From positions 12,021 through 27,198 of the forward strand of contig MGSU01000316.1 of NCBI GenBank assembly GCA_001799195.1: a stretch of DNA of 15,178 nt. Reading direction: 5' to 3'. Numbering within the stretch: the stretch's first letter is position 1; every line of letters begins with the position of its first letter. Position numbers and translations under genes: made by a program. The stretch comes from Deltaproteobacteria bacterium RIFOXYA12_FULL_61_11 (lineage in GTDB: Bacteria; Bdellovibrionota_F; JAHFAK01; YA12-FULL-61-11). Below, piece by piece: positions 6,154 through 13,390 of this stretch. The notes beneath the pieces were generated by a model. The model saw nothing but the letters and a program-made list of their open reading frames with translations. It was not told where the DNA came from and did no database searches.

Positions 6154-7230
6154 TCACGGAGGCGCAAACAACTCTCGGAGGTGTCGCCGGCAAGCTGCAG
6201 CGCCCTCGCCCTCGGCCTGGTGTTCGAGGCAGGCCCGGAAATGGGCTTGGGCTTTCCCGGATTCTCCCCGGCGCAAGTAAAGGTGAGCAAGGTCGTGGTG
6301 CACATAGTGGAGCTGGAGCCGGTCCTCTGGAACGGCTCCGAACAAGGCTTGTGCTTTCAACAAGTGCCCCAAGGCCTTACCATCGTTTGCATGGTGCATC
6401 GCCTGGTCGGCCAATGCTTTCTGGAGGAGACCTGCCTCGCGTCCGGCAAGATGGCCATCCGCTCTCTCAGCAAAGAGGCCGAGGAGTTCGACCCTGCTCT
6501 CCTGCGACAGGTCCAGGAGGGTCCAATATAAAGGAGAGGATAGCTGCTCGGGATGCTCAACCTCGGTAAGAAGATTGTGGAGGAGGTCAACGGGTAGCTT
6601 CGAGGGCCTTGCGTCGAGTTGACCAAGGGCGGTGAGCAGAGCCTCGAGCTTGGCCTCAGGAGTTGCACCGAAGGCGAGGAGGTCGAGCAGGTGGGCTCGG
6701 GAAGGGGCACCGGTTTCGAACAAGGCTCGGATCAAGCACGGCAGCGCGGAAGACTCCCCTTCGAACAACCTCCGTTGGCTCGGCAAGGAGAGCCGGCGCA
6801 GGAAAGCGAGGCCGTGGGAGGGAGACCGGCGGAGCAAGCCCTCGGCCATAGTTTTCAGGAGGAGGAGCGCACGTTCTGCCGCACGAGGATCGACATGCAG
6901 CCAGACAGAAGCGCGCTCCAGGCTTTCGTGAAAGGGCTGGAGCTGGGGTTCGAAGCCGAGGAGCGGTTCGGTTCCGATCTGGCGGAGGAGAAGGGAGAGG
7001 AGCCGTTCGAGCCTGGGAAGACGTTCGGGGAAAGGACCCTTCGCCTTCGCGAGTTGGGTCTCGAGACAAGAAATTTCCCCCTGATCTCCGGTAGGCTGGC
7101 ACGCCGAGGAGAACCGTGGGAGGTTCCCGAACCCGGTTTGCCCGAGGAACAGATAGGTGCCGGTGTGCAGGAGGAACACCAACACCATGGGACACCAAGA
7201 GCCAGCGACGAGAGACCTGAGCGTGATCAC
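6154..7230 (-). CDS. membrane-anchored alpha-helical protein with C-terminal TPR-like segment, last gene of the operon
   Basis: 358 residues from the GTG at 7230, chosen because its GTGA overlaps the TGA of the upstream glycosyltransferase gene; the longer frame (to 7335) would run over that gene's 3' end. A hydrophobic stretch at about 8-30 (SLVAGSWCPMVLVFLLHTGT) is a signal anchor or signal peptide. The rest is Leu/Glu/Arg-rich and predicted helical. The last 60 residues contain a TPR-like helix pair (HDLAHLYLRRGESGKAQAHF), so the protein may be a solenoid facing the periplasm. No family was recognised. As the last of five coupled genes it may act as a partner of the glycosyltransferase. 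No catalytic motif is visible. Confidence 0.75.
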   Translation of the reverse strand: MITLRSLVAGSWCPMVLVFLLHTGTYLFLGQTGFGNLPRFSSACQPTGDQGEISCLETQLAKAKGPFPERLPRLERLLSLLLRQIGTEPLLGFEPQLQPFHESLERASVWLHVDPRAAERALLLLKTMAEGLLRRSPSHGLAFLRRLSLPSQRRLFEGESSALPCLIRALFETGAPSRAHLLDLLAFGATPEAKLEALLTALGQLDARPSKLPVDLLHNLLTEVEHPEQLSSPLYWTLLDLSQESRVELLGLFAERADGHLAGREAGLLQKALADQAMHHANDGKALGHLLKAQALFGAVPEDRLQLHYVHHDLAHLYLRRGESGKAQAHFRACLEHQAEGEGAAACRRHLRELFAPP

Positions 7231-8882
7231 GGCACGAGCACCACATCGTGTTGCTGTTGACCCGGGAACCAAAACCGATGAACAGCTTTCTCCAGGCATT
7301 GCCCGGGCAGGAGGAGAGCGAGCTGCTCCCGGCATTCGAGGGTCAGGGGGTGATCGAACCCCTGGGGAAAGACATACAGCGCGGTTCCCCGCGGCATGCT
7401 TCCCGGGTTTCTGGTCGCGTCGAGGTCGACATTGCGGAGAGCCAAGGCGGGGAAGCGCAACCGGAGTTGGAATTCGAAGGGTTTATCCCGAGCGAACGCA
7501 GGGGGGCAGTGGCGCAAAACCACGCTCTCGGAGTTCGTCAAGGCTTGCACGAAGGGAAGATCCTGCTCGAACGGCAACCGGAAGGGGGTGGAGGGAGGAA
7601 GGAGCCGGTCGTGGAAGCGGTAGTACGTGTCCTGGGGCGTCACAAGCGCCAGGTAGTCGGTGACAGGTCCCTCCACGGTGCTCAGAAGTGCCAGATTGCA
7701 GAGCAGGAGTCCGAGGACCATCCTGCGTAGCCACTCGCCTCGGAAGGTGGTGAGGTAGTGGGCGACCGCGACGACAAGCAACCCATGACAGGGAAGGAGG
7801 TAGTAGCTCCGTTTCTGGGCCACCGCGGTGAGAAGGACAAGGCTCGCCCCCAGCGAGACGAGGAGGAGGCGATGCGCGCGATACCGGCGCGAGGCGAGGG
7901 TGACGTACAGTCCCGCCGCCAGCAGCATCGCGGGCAAAAGCGTCCAACTCTTGAGCAGGTACCACGGGTAGAAAAGGAGCTGGAAAGCCCAGCCCGCACC
8001 CGGGAAGTGTTCCGGGGAGAGATGGTACCGCCAACGCTCGAGGGAGAGGAACGGGGCGAAGAAGTAGAGACCGCCAAGGCCGAGAACCCCTGCACCGACC
8101 AGACAGGTTCTGAACAGGAGGGGATGCCGGCGACGTTGGGCGAACACCACCAGGAGCACCAAGGGCACGGTACAAAGGAGAAAGGCTGGTTTCGTGCAAA
8201 GGCCCAGGATCGCGATGAAGACCAGAGAGGCCGAGCGCCTTCGCAGGCTCGATCCGGGGCGCGGGGCAAGGAAGTGCTGGAAGAAGAGCGTGACCCAAGC
8301 AGCCAGCAGCAGGTCGAGTTGGCAATAGCGCATCGCCGCGGCGATTGGAGGGAGGAGGGGAAGCAGCGCCACGGCATACCAGGCTTCTCCAATCCCGGAC
8401 AGACGGCGCACCAGTCGATGGAGGGGAAGAGCGAGGAGCGCATAGGCGAGGATATTCGGTAGGAGAACGACCGCGGGTCCCTTTCCCAACAACAGGCAGC
8501 AGAGGGCACCGATGAAGAAGCCGAGAGGGGGATGCGCCAGGTCGATACGTTCAGGGAACCAGAGGAGGAAGGTGTCGAGACTCGCCTCGACCCAGGCTCG
8601 GCCGAGGGCGTCGGTGAATTGGAAGGTCGTACCAAGGTGCAAGGTCGCGTCGCCGTTGCCCCCGTATCCGACCTTCGCAACCCAGGCCGCCAAGACCCCC
8701 GCTGCGAGGATATTGGCGATCAGGGCCGTCTTGTACGCCCGACGGGGGTCGAGGCCCTCAGCGCTCTGCACCGTTGGGCCTGGGCGGGGGTTCAATTCCT
8801 GCACAGCCATGTCCTCTCGCCCCGCTTGCACCGCTACCTTCGCGACCGCGCTCGGGGAAACCTTGTTCCAGTCCTGTACCAT
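7227..8882 (-). CDS. GT39-like (ArnT/PMT_2-type) membrane glycosyltransferase
   Basis: 551 residues with about ten hydrophobic spans between 50 and 410 and a soluble C-terminal domain of about 140 residues. Family-like features are the first external loop after span 1 (GGNGDATLHL, Asp 78), AHPPLGFFIGA at about 116-126, which matches the [KH]PPL motif of PMT_2/ArnT proteins, and KRSYYLLPCHGLLVV near the end of the membrane part, like the family's RYLLPxxP region. Such enzymes move a sugar from a polyprenyl-phosphate donor to lipid, glycan or protein on the outer face of the inner membrane. The usual acidic pair of the first loop is reduced to one Asp, so the substrate is uncertain. The ATG at 8882 lies three bases past the upstream gene's stop. 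ATG 8810 (residue 25), with GAGAGG very close, is an alternative start. The stop overlaps the next start by four bases. Confidence 0.8.
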   Translation of the reverse strand: MVQDWNKVSPSAVAKVAVQAGREDMAVQELNPRPGPTVQSAEGLDPRRAYKTALIANILAAGVLAAWVAKVGYGGNGDATLHLGTTFQFTDALGRAWVEASLDTFLLWFPERIDLAHPPLGFFIGALCCLLLGKGPAVVLLPNILAYALLALPLHRLVRRLSGIGEAWYAVALLPLLPPIAAAMRYCQLDLLLAAWVTLFFQHFLAPRPGSSLRRRSASLVFIAILGLCTKPAFLLCTVPLVLLVVFAQRRRHPLLFRTCLVGAGVLGLGGLYFFAPFLSLERWRYHLSPEHFPGAGWAFQLLFYPWYLLKSWTLLPAMLLAAGLYVTLASRRYRAHRLLLVSLGASLVLLTAVAQKRSYYLLPCHGLLVVAVAHYLTTFRGEWLRRMVLGLLLCNLALLSTVEGPVTDYLALVTPQDTYYRFHDRLLPPSTPFRLPFEQDLPFVQALTNSESVVLRHCPPAFARDKPFEFQLRLRFPALALRNVDLDATRNPGSMPRGTALYVFPQGFDHPLTLECREQLALLLPGQCLEKAVHRFWFPGQQQHDVVLVP

Positions 8883-8885
8883 GGA

Positions 8886-10130
8886 TCACCATGGGGTTCC
8901 ACGGCGTTGGGCGGCGCTCCGGTTGCTCAGGTCGCGGCCGGAACGGAGGGCCGAGAGAACTCGCACGATCAGCTCGGGGGTCGGACGACCTCTCCCATCG
9001 AGCAGTCTCACGGCCTCTTGCCTGGGGAGGCCGAGGACCTTGGCCAGCCTGAGCGGCGAAGGACGGAGGAATAGGTCGAGGAGGCCGCCCCATCGCTCGT
9101 GGACGAGGAACTGGGTGAGCAGGAACTGCGCGTTCATGCCCGGGGGAGGCAGGGCGAAGCCACGTTCGAGCACGAACTCGAGGTACTGCCTGCGAGGCAG
9201 CGAGACAGCCCGGCGGAGCTGCCGTTCGACGGCCCGAGATACGCGCACCTCGGCGCGGGCGGCGAGTTCGACGGCCAAGAGCAGATTTGCCCGGAGGTTG
9301 TTCTCGGCGGTCCAGCACAGGAGTTCATCCCAATCGAGCGTGTCGCGGTGCAGGGAGAAGAACAGGGCGAGATCGAGCCCGTGCTTGAAGGACACGACCT
9401 TGCCCAGGCGCCGGAGGTTGAGAACCAAGGCCATGACCGTGTACTCGGGTGACAGGACTTGCAATCCCTCGGCTCGGGGATGGGCGAGCGCGCGCAACCG
9501 GGGACGCCAGTCCGGGAGGTCGAGGCCGGTCCGGGCTACGTCGAGCGCGGGATGGAGATCGAGCGTGGTCAGGGGCGTGCGCTCCGGCGGTGCATGGTAC
9601 AGGACATGGACCTGCTGGTCGTCCCGACGGAGCGAAGCAAGGGATTCCTCCCCGTCCTCCCGGTAACCGAACCCGTCGATAAGGACCTTCCCCGCCCGTT
9701 CGAGGTCCTCGGGCACGACCAAGAGGTCGAGGTCCCGACACACCCTGGCCTGGTTGGCGGGATAGAGCTCATGAAGCAGGGCCATACCCTTGATCGGCAC
9801 CACGGGGATGCCCGCGGTCGTGAGGGCAGTACATAGCTCGAGCGTTGCTCGCCAGGTGAGGGCGTTGGTGAGCAGGCGAAGCCGGTGGCGATCAGCGAGG
9901 AGCTCCGGCCAGCCCTCGGGCAATGCCGTGGGGTCCTCGAGATAGAGGGGATGCAGGAAATCGAGCAGCTCGTGGTGCTCGAGGTACGCGAGGATTTCCG
10001 GAGAAAGGTGCGGAGGGTCGAACCGACCACCGACGACGCCCAGACAAGAACGGTGCAGGAGCGGGAGGAGTTGGCGCAATACTGGTGAGGGGTCGACGCC
10101 TCTACGGCCTGATCGGAGAGCGGACCACAT
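8886..10130 (-). CDS. NTP_transf_5-type nucleotidyltransferase family protein
   Basis: 414 residues. The start is the ATG at 10130, which shares one base with the TGA of the upstream radical SAM gene (TGATG). The frame runs open to 10817, but that extension is antisense-like Arg/Pro-rich sequence inside the radical SAM gene. Hallmarks of the uncharacterised nucleotidyltransferase family (PF14907) are VPIKGMALLHELY (112-123), CRDLDLLVVPEDLE (131-144) with the Asp-x-Asp pair (133, 135), the helix AGKVLIDGFGY, and TLDLHPAL (189-196), standing where the family usually has E/D-x-H-W. These proteins have a minimal nucleotidyltransferase fold. Relatives occur in lasso-peptide and other tailoring clusters. 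The acceptor molecule is unknown. The position between a radical SAM enzyme and a membrane glycosyltransferase suggests modification of a shared intermediate. Confidence 0.8.
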   Translation of the reverse strand: MWSALRSGRRGVDPSPVLRQLLPLLHRSCLGVVGGRFDPPHLSPEILAYLEHHELLDFLHPLYLEDPTALPEGWPELLADRHRLRLLTNALTWRATLELCTALTTAGIPVVPIKGMALLHELYPANQARVCRDLDLLVVPEDLERAGKVLIDGFGYREDGEESLASLRRDDQQVHVLYHAPPERTPLTTLDLHPALDVARTGLDLPDWRPRLRALAHPRAEGLQVLSPEYTVMALVLNLRRLGKVVSFKHGLDLALFFSLHRDTLDWDELLCWTAENNLRANLLLAVELAARAEVRVSRAVERQLRRAVSLPRRQYLEFVLERGFALPPPGMNAQFLLTQFLVHERWGGLLDLFLRPSPLRLAKVLGLPRQEAVRLLDGRGRPTPELIVRVLSALRSGRDLSNRSAAQRRGTPW

Positions 10131-11524
10131 CAGGATGCACCGCGAGAGGTCAGGTGAGAGTAAAACTGCAGGAGGCCGACGAGAGCCCTCCTCGTGCCCA
10201 CCTCGAAAAATCCTCCTGGGCCGAGCGGCTCCACCCCGACCAAGGTGTCCAGGTACTGCCGGTAGTATCGTTCCGGATGGTGGTGAAACTCGCTGCAGGC
10301 GTCGAGCACGAAGCGGTTGAACCCGACGAGGTCGGGACGAGCCTCGCCGAGGAAACGGAACGTGGCGAGGAGGTCGCGCAAGGTTTCCGTCGGCAGGCCG
10401 TAGATGAAGGAGGCCCGGGTGCGCAGGCCCGCGGCACGTGCGGCGCGAACCGCGGAGGTCATGGTGTCGACCGAGAGACGTTTGGCGCACAATTCCAGGA
10501 GCCGGGGGGAGGCGCTCTCCACCCCGAAGGAGAGGAGCGTGCAGCCCACGGCCGCGAGGAGAGCATAGAGGCTGGGGTCGGTCCACTCGGGGCGGGCCAG
10601 GCAGGTGAAGGAGACGGGCTCGGGGAGGGTTAGCAGGAGACCGCACAGTCGGCGGAGATAGTCGGGATCGGCGAGGAGATCGTTGTCGTGGAAGACGAAG
10701 CGCCGGCAATCGTGCCGTTGCAACAGCCCGCGCAACTCTTCCACGACTATGGCCGGAGGCCGGAGGCGGAGAGGACCCGGGAAGCCGCGGCCGCAGAAGC
10801 GGCACCTGCCGCCACACCCGCGGGAGGCGAGCATGGGCAAGCCTCGGCCCCCTTCTTGGTAGAAGTCGAGGTCGAAGAGGTCATAGACCGGCCCTGGGAG
10901 CGCGGGAAGATTCTCCGGAGGTGCATGCTCGGAGAGGATCGGGGTGGAGCCCGATTGATAGGAGAGGCCCGGCAACCCTTCGGGCCGGACGGCGCGATCC
11001 AGTGCGGCGACAAGGGCGACGAGCGTGGTTTCTCCCTCTCCCCGGACCACGAAATCGACCTGGGGCTTCTCCAGGAAATGGGGGGTGAAGCGCGAGGCGC
11101 GATGCCCGCCGATCACGGTGTGGAGGTTCGGGAACACCTGTTTGAGGTGCCGCAGGATGGTCAGAGCGAAGACGGCATTGTCGGCATTGACCGCAACCAT
11201 GCCGGCTCCGGTTGCACGTACCCGGGAGGTGACGCGGTCCTTCAGGAATTCGAGGTACTGCGTCCGGTAGCAGGCTTGCCGAACCGTTGCCAGGGGGGAA
11301 TGATCGTTGGTATAGAAGGTTGCCCGGATCCTCCGATTGTGGCCACGAGGGCCGAAGCACTGCACGCTCTCGCGATGTAGGTCGCACAACACGGGCTCTT
11401 CCCCGGCAGCCAGCAACGAACCCAGTAAAGAGGCGAGGTTCAGGGGCAGTTCGCTGACCAGACTTTCGACCGGAGTACGCAGGGAAGCGCGGAGCCCAGG
11501 AGGGTTGAGGAGCAGGACGATCAT
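10130..11524 (-). CDS. B12-binding-domain radical SAM enzyme (CX3CX2C)
   Basis: 464 residues; the ATG at 11524 overlaps the preceding gene's TGA (ATGA). Residues 1-180 form a cobalamin-binding-type Rossmann domain as in BchE-like enzymes: strand MVAVNADNA (109-117), then VIGGHRASRF (137-146) and VDFVVRGEGETTLVALV (156-172), the family's conserved VxGEGE turn. DLHRES at 48-53 recalls DxHxxG but lacks its Gly. The radical SAM barrel follows: SRGCGGRCRFCG gives Cys 237, 241 and 244 for the [4Fe-4S] cluster, then FHDNDLLADPDYL, FGVESAS and IYGLPTET, all typical. Enzymes of this class do radical methylation of unactivated carbon or ring rearrangement. Anaerobic or low-oxygen use is expected. The product cannot be named. 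It is second in the five-gene operon. Confidence 0.9.
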   Translation of the reverse strand: MIVLLLNPPGLRASLRTPVESLVSELPLNLASLLGSLLAAGEEPVLCDLHRESVQCFGPRGHNRRIRATFYTNDHSPLATVRQACYRTQYLEFLKDRVTSRVRATGAGMVAVNADNAVFALTILRHLKQVFPNLHTVIGGHRASRFTPHFLEKPQVDFVVRGEGETTLVALVAALDRAVRPEGLPGLSYQSGSTPILSEHAPPENLPALPGPVYDLFDLDFYQEGGRGLPMLASRGCGGRCRFCGRGFPGPLRLRPPAIVVEELRGLLQRHDCRRFVFHDNDLLADPDYLRRLCGLLLTLPEPVSFTCLARPEWTDPSLYALLAAVGCTLLSFGVESASPRLLELCAKRLSVDTMTSAVRAARAAGLRTRASFIYGLPTETLRDLLATFRFLGEARPDLVGFNRFVLDACSEFHHHPERYYRQYLDTLVGVEPLGPGGFFEVGTRRALVGLLQFYSHLTSRGAS

Positions 11525-12267
11525 CCGGGGCCATCCGCGGGGAACAGAGGTCTCCGGGTGACGATCAGGGAGAAGGTTCTGCCTCCTGCCTTCACCACCT
11601 GCAACGGTTCACAAGCGAGCTGGGCCCTCAGGGGTTCCTCGTAGAGCCGTTGCGGGTCGGCGGTGCTGATGTTGTAGAGCAACAGGAGCAGAGTTCTGGG
11701 CCGGGAGCGCAGCGAGCGTGCGAGATTCGTGCAGAACTCACGATACCCCTTCGGCCTGAAGGGATGATTGAGATAGAGGCAGGTGCACTCCTCGGGCAGG
11801 GGGTGGGTGAGGGCATTGACGCAGCGTACCTCGCAAGGAGGAGCCTGCTTGTTCTCGGTTCTCGGCCTGAGGTTGAAACGGGCGAGGGCGACGAGCAGCG
11901 GGGCCTGTTCGAGCCCGACGAGCTTCGAGAACGGGAATTCTCGAGCCACGAGCAGGCCCTTCCCGGCGCCGCAGCCGACCTCGAGAAAGCCCTGGTCCCT
12001 GGTCAGGTGAGGATAGCGTTCAAAGACGACGCGCAAGGCCTCCCGCAAGGGGGCCGCCGGGGTGGGGTGATAGTACTCGCTCTCCGCGCAGTCCCGCGGC
12101 CTCACGCCGAGCCGACTCAAGTGCGGAGGCAAGACCGTGAAAGTACGGTGCACCAGATCGAAGTGCACCTCGCGGAACCAGCGCTCGAGGAGTTGCAGGG
12201 CGTGGACGAAGCGCGACGGTTCGCGGGTGGGCCGGGGCGACGGAGGTGCCGAGGAGGTGTTGCTCAT
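11521..12267 (-). CDS. class I SAM-dependent methyltransferase, first gene of the operon
   Basis: 248 residues from the ATG at 12267. The glycine-rich SAM loop is GFLEVGCGAGKGLLVA (93-108), followed by the acidic end of strand 2 in KLVGLEQ (115-121). CLYLNHPFRPKGYREF (163-178) fills the motif IV region with an NHPF in place of the more usual [DN]PP[FY]. RTLLLLLYNIS is a later strand. The first 20 residues are Ser/Pro-rich and probably disordered. The start is not secure: no clear Shine-Dalgarno precedes 12267, a TTG at 12291 has GGGGAG nine bases upstream, and the open frame continues to 12423, but that would run into the divergent gene. O-, N- or C-methylation of a small molecule is likely; the substrate is unknown. 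Its stop overlaps the next start. Confidence 0.85.
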   Translation of the reverse strand: MSNTSSAPPSPRPTREPSRFVHALQLLERWFREVHFDLVHRTFTVLPPHLSRLGVRPRDCAESEYYHPTPAAPLREALRVVFERYPHLTRDQGFLEVGCGAGKGLLVAREFPFSKLVGLEQAPLLVALARFNLRPRTENKQAPPCEVRCVNALTHPLPEECTCLYLNHPFRPKGYREFCTNLARSLRSRPRTLLLLLYNISTADPQRLYEEPLRAQLACEPLQVVKAGGRTFSLIVTRRPLFPADGPG

Positions 12268-12286
12268 GCCGAGTGCGGTACCGCTG

Positions 12287-12299
12287 ATCAAGGCTTGAT
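12287..12299. promoter_or_regulatory. palindrome in the divergent promoter region, candidate operator
   Basis: ATCAAG-G-CTTGAT is a perfect 6-base inverted repeat around one base. It lies in the 91-base gap between the divergent methyltransferase operon and the radical SAM gene. It overlaps the best -35 candidate for the rightward gene, so a bound protein could control both directions. Confidence 0.4.
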
Positions 12300-12323
12300 A
12301 CTCCCCGCTCTCCGTGGGACAGT
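12295..12323 (+). promoter_or_regulatory. weak candidate promoter for the rightward radical SAM gene
   Basis: TTGATA (12295-12300, five of six) is followed after 17 bases by GACAGT (12318-12323), which matches the -10 consensus at only three of six positions. The predicted start lies about 30 bases before the GTG at 12359. The poor -10 suggests a regulated promoter or a different sigma factor. Confidence 0.3.
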
Positions 12324-12358
12324 CAAGAGTTCCTTCATCCGAGGTGCGAGGAGGCTTG

Positions 12359-13390
12359 GTGCAGGAAGAGGTTTCCCCCGAACTCGCGTTACCGGGCTTG
12401 GTCGAGGTCTCCTTCTCGGTCACCGCGGCCTGCCGCGGTTCCTGCCGGTTCTGCTACGCCAAGGGTCGAGCCGAGGTAGAGGACCCCACCCTCCCCCAAC
12501 TCGAGCGCCACTTCCTCCGGCTGCGGCAGGGGGGAGTCCGCACCCTGCGCGTAACCGGGGGGGAACCCCTGCTCCGCCGGGAGCTCCTCGATCTCCTCGA
12601 CCTCGCGAGGCACCACGGCTTCTCCTGCGTGCTGAACACCAGCGGGTTCGGCGGCCGTTCCCCGGCCTGGTGCGAAGAGGTGTTCCGGCGTTGCGACCTC
12701 CTCATTATCTCCTTGCACGCGCTCGATCAGGCGGCCGCGAACTGGCTCGGCTGGACCGGAGGGGAGATCGGGGAGAACCTCGCCTTCCTGCGCCACGCTC
12801 TTGAGGTAGTCCCGGCCAAGGTCGTGGTGACCACGCTCGTCACCACCGTCTTCCAGGCCCAGTACCAACGTTTCCTCCTGTTGCTGCGCTATCTCGGGGC
12901 TCCGCGCTGGTACCTAAACCGGCCCATGGTGGACCCGGTACTCGGCACGACTCTCCATCCCGAGGCGCGAGCCCTCGACGCCCTGGTCTCTGACCTCGTG
13001 CGCTTCCGTTCGAGCTGGCCCGGGGAACTCAGGCTCTCGAACTATCCCCACTGCAGGTTCGGCGAACCGGCTCGAGGCCTCCTGGGCAAGAACCTCCTCC
13101 TCAACGGCGTCAATCGTCTCACCCGCGACCTCGATGGCCGGTACCGTCCGGTGGGCACCCTCGCCCTCGATCTCGGCGAGGAAATCGGCGCGGCTTGGGC
13201 AAGCAACCCCTTCCGCCTCGACGCGCGACCTTGCCGGTTGCCTGAGGTGTGCCGGACTTGTCAGCTCTTCCCGGCCTGTGTAGGCGGGAGCCGGCATCAG
13301 GCCTTCGCGCAGCACGGCTCGTATAACGCTCCAGATCCTCTCATGGTCGGTCCGATTTCCGGGAACGGCCAACTCGGGGGGCTCGCCTAG
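12359..13390 (+). CDS. radical SAM protein with reduced SPASM/twitch C-terminal domain
   Basis: 343 residues from the GTG at 12359, chosen because GGAGG lies four bases upstream and the product then begins shortly before the first strand; the frame is open to GTG 12314. SVTAACRGSCRFCYAKG supplies Cys 25, 29 and 32 (CX3CX2C), and VTGGEPLLRRELL (65-77) is the SAM-contacting GGEP motif, as in MoaA/PqqE-type enzymes. The C-terminus is SPASM-like: PHCRFGEP, DLDGRYRPVGTL, LGEEIGAAWASNPFR, then CRLPEVCRTCQLFPACVGGSR (CX5CX2CX5C). The Cys normally following the DGxVxP segment is Val here, so probably only one auxiliary cluster forms. Relatives modify peptides or cofactors. It diverges from the methyltransferase operon and overlaps the next gene tail to tail by 50 bases. 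Confidence 0.85.
   Translation: MQEEVSPELALPGLVEVSFSVTAACRGSCRFCYAKGRAEVEDPTLPQLERHFLRLRQGGVRTLRVTGGEPLLRRELLDLLDLARHHGFSCVLNTSGFGGRSPAWCEEVFRRCDLLIISLHALDQAAANWLGWTGGEIGENLAFLRHALEVVPAKVVVTTLVTTVFQAQYQRFLLLLRYLGAPRWYLNRPMVDPVLGTTLHPEARALDALVSDLVRFRSSWPGELRLSNYPHCRFGEPARGLLGKNLLLNGVNRLTRDLDGRYRPVGTLALDLGEEIGAAWASNPFRLDARPCRLPEVCRTCQLFPACVGGSRHQAFAQHGSYNAPDPLMVGPISGNGQLGGLA

Noticed and set aside
7231-7335. Longer start for the last operon gene
   Set aside because: It would overlap the glycosyltransferase gene by over 100 bases; the GTGA overlap at 7227-7230 fits the other junctions of the operon.
7758-9666. Long plus-strand frames opposite the glycosyltransferase and nucleotidyltransferase genes
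   Set aside because: They are Arg/Gly/Ser-rich, typical of antisense frames in GC-rich DNA, and have no motifs or start signals.
10131-10817. Upstream extension of the nucleotidyltransferase frame
   Set aside because: The extension is Arg/Pro-rich and lies wholly within the B12 radical SAM gene in another frame; the TGATG overlap at 10128-10132 gives a natural start.
12268-12423. N-terminal extension of the methyltransferase
   Set aside because: It would run through the divergent promoter region and the 5' end of the opposing radical SAM gene, and its sequence is low-complexity Ser/Thr/Glu without structure.
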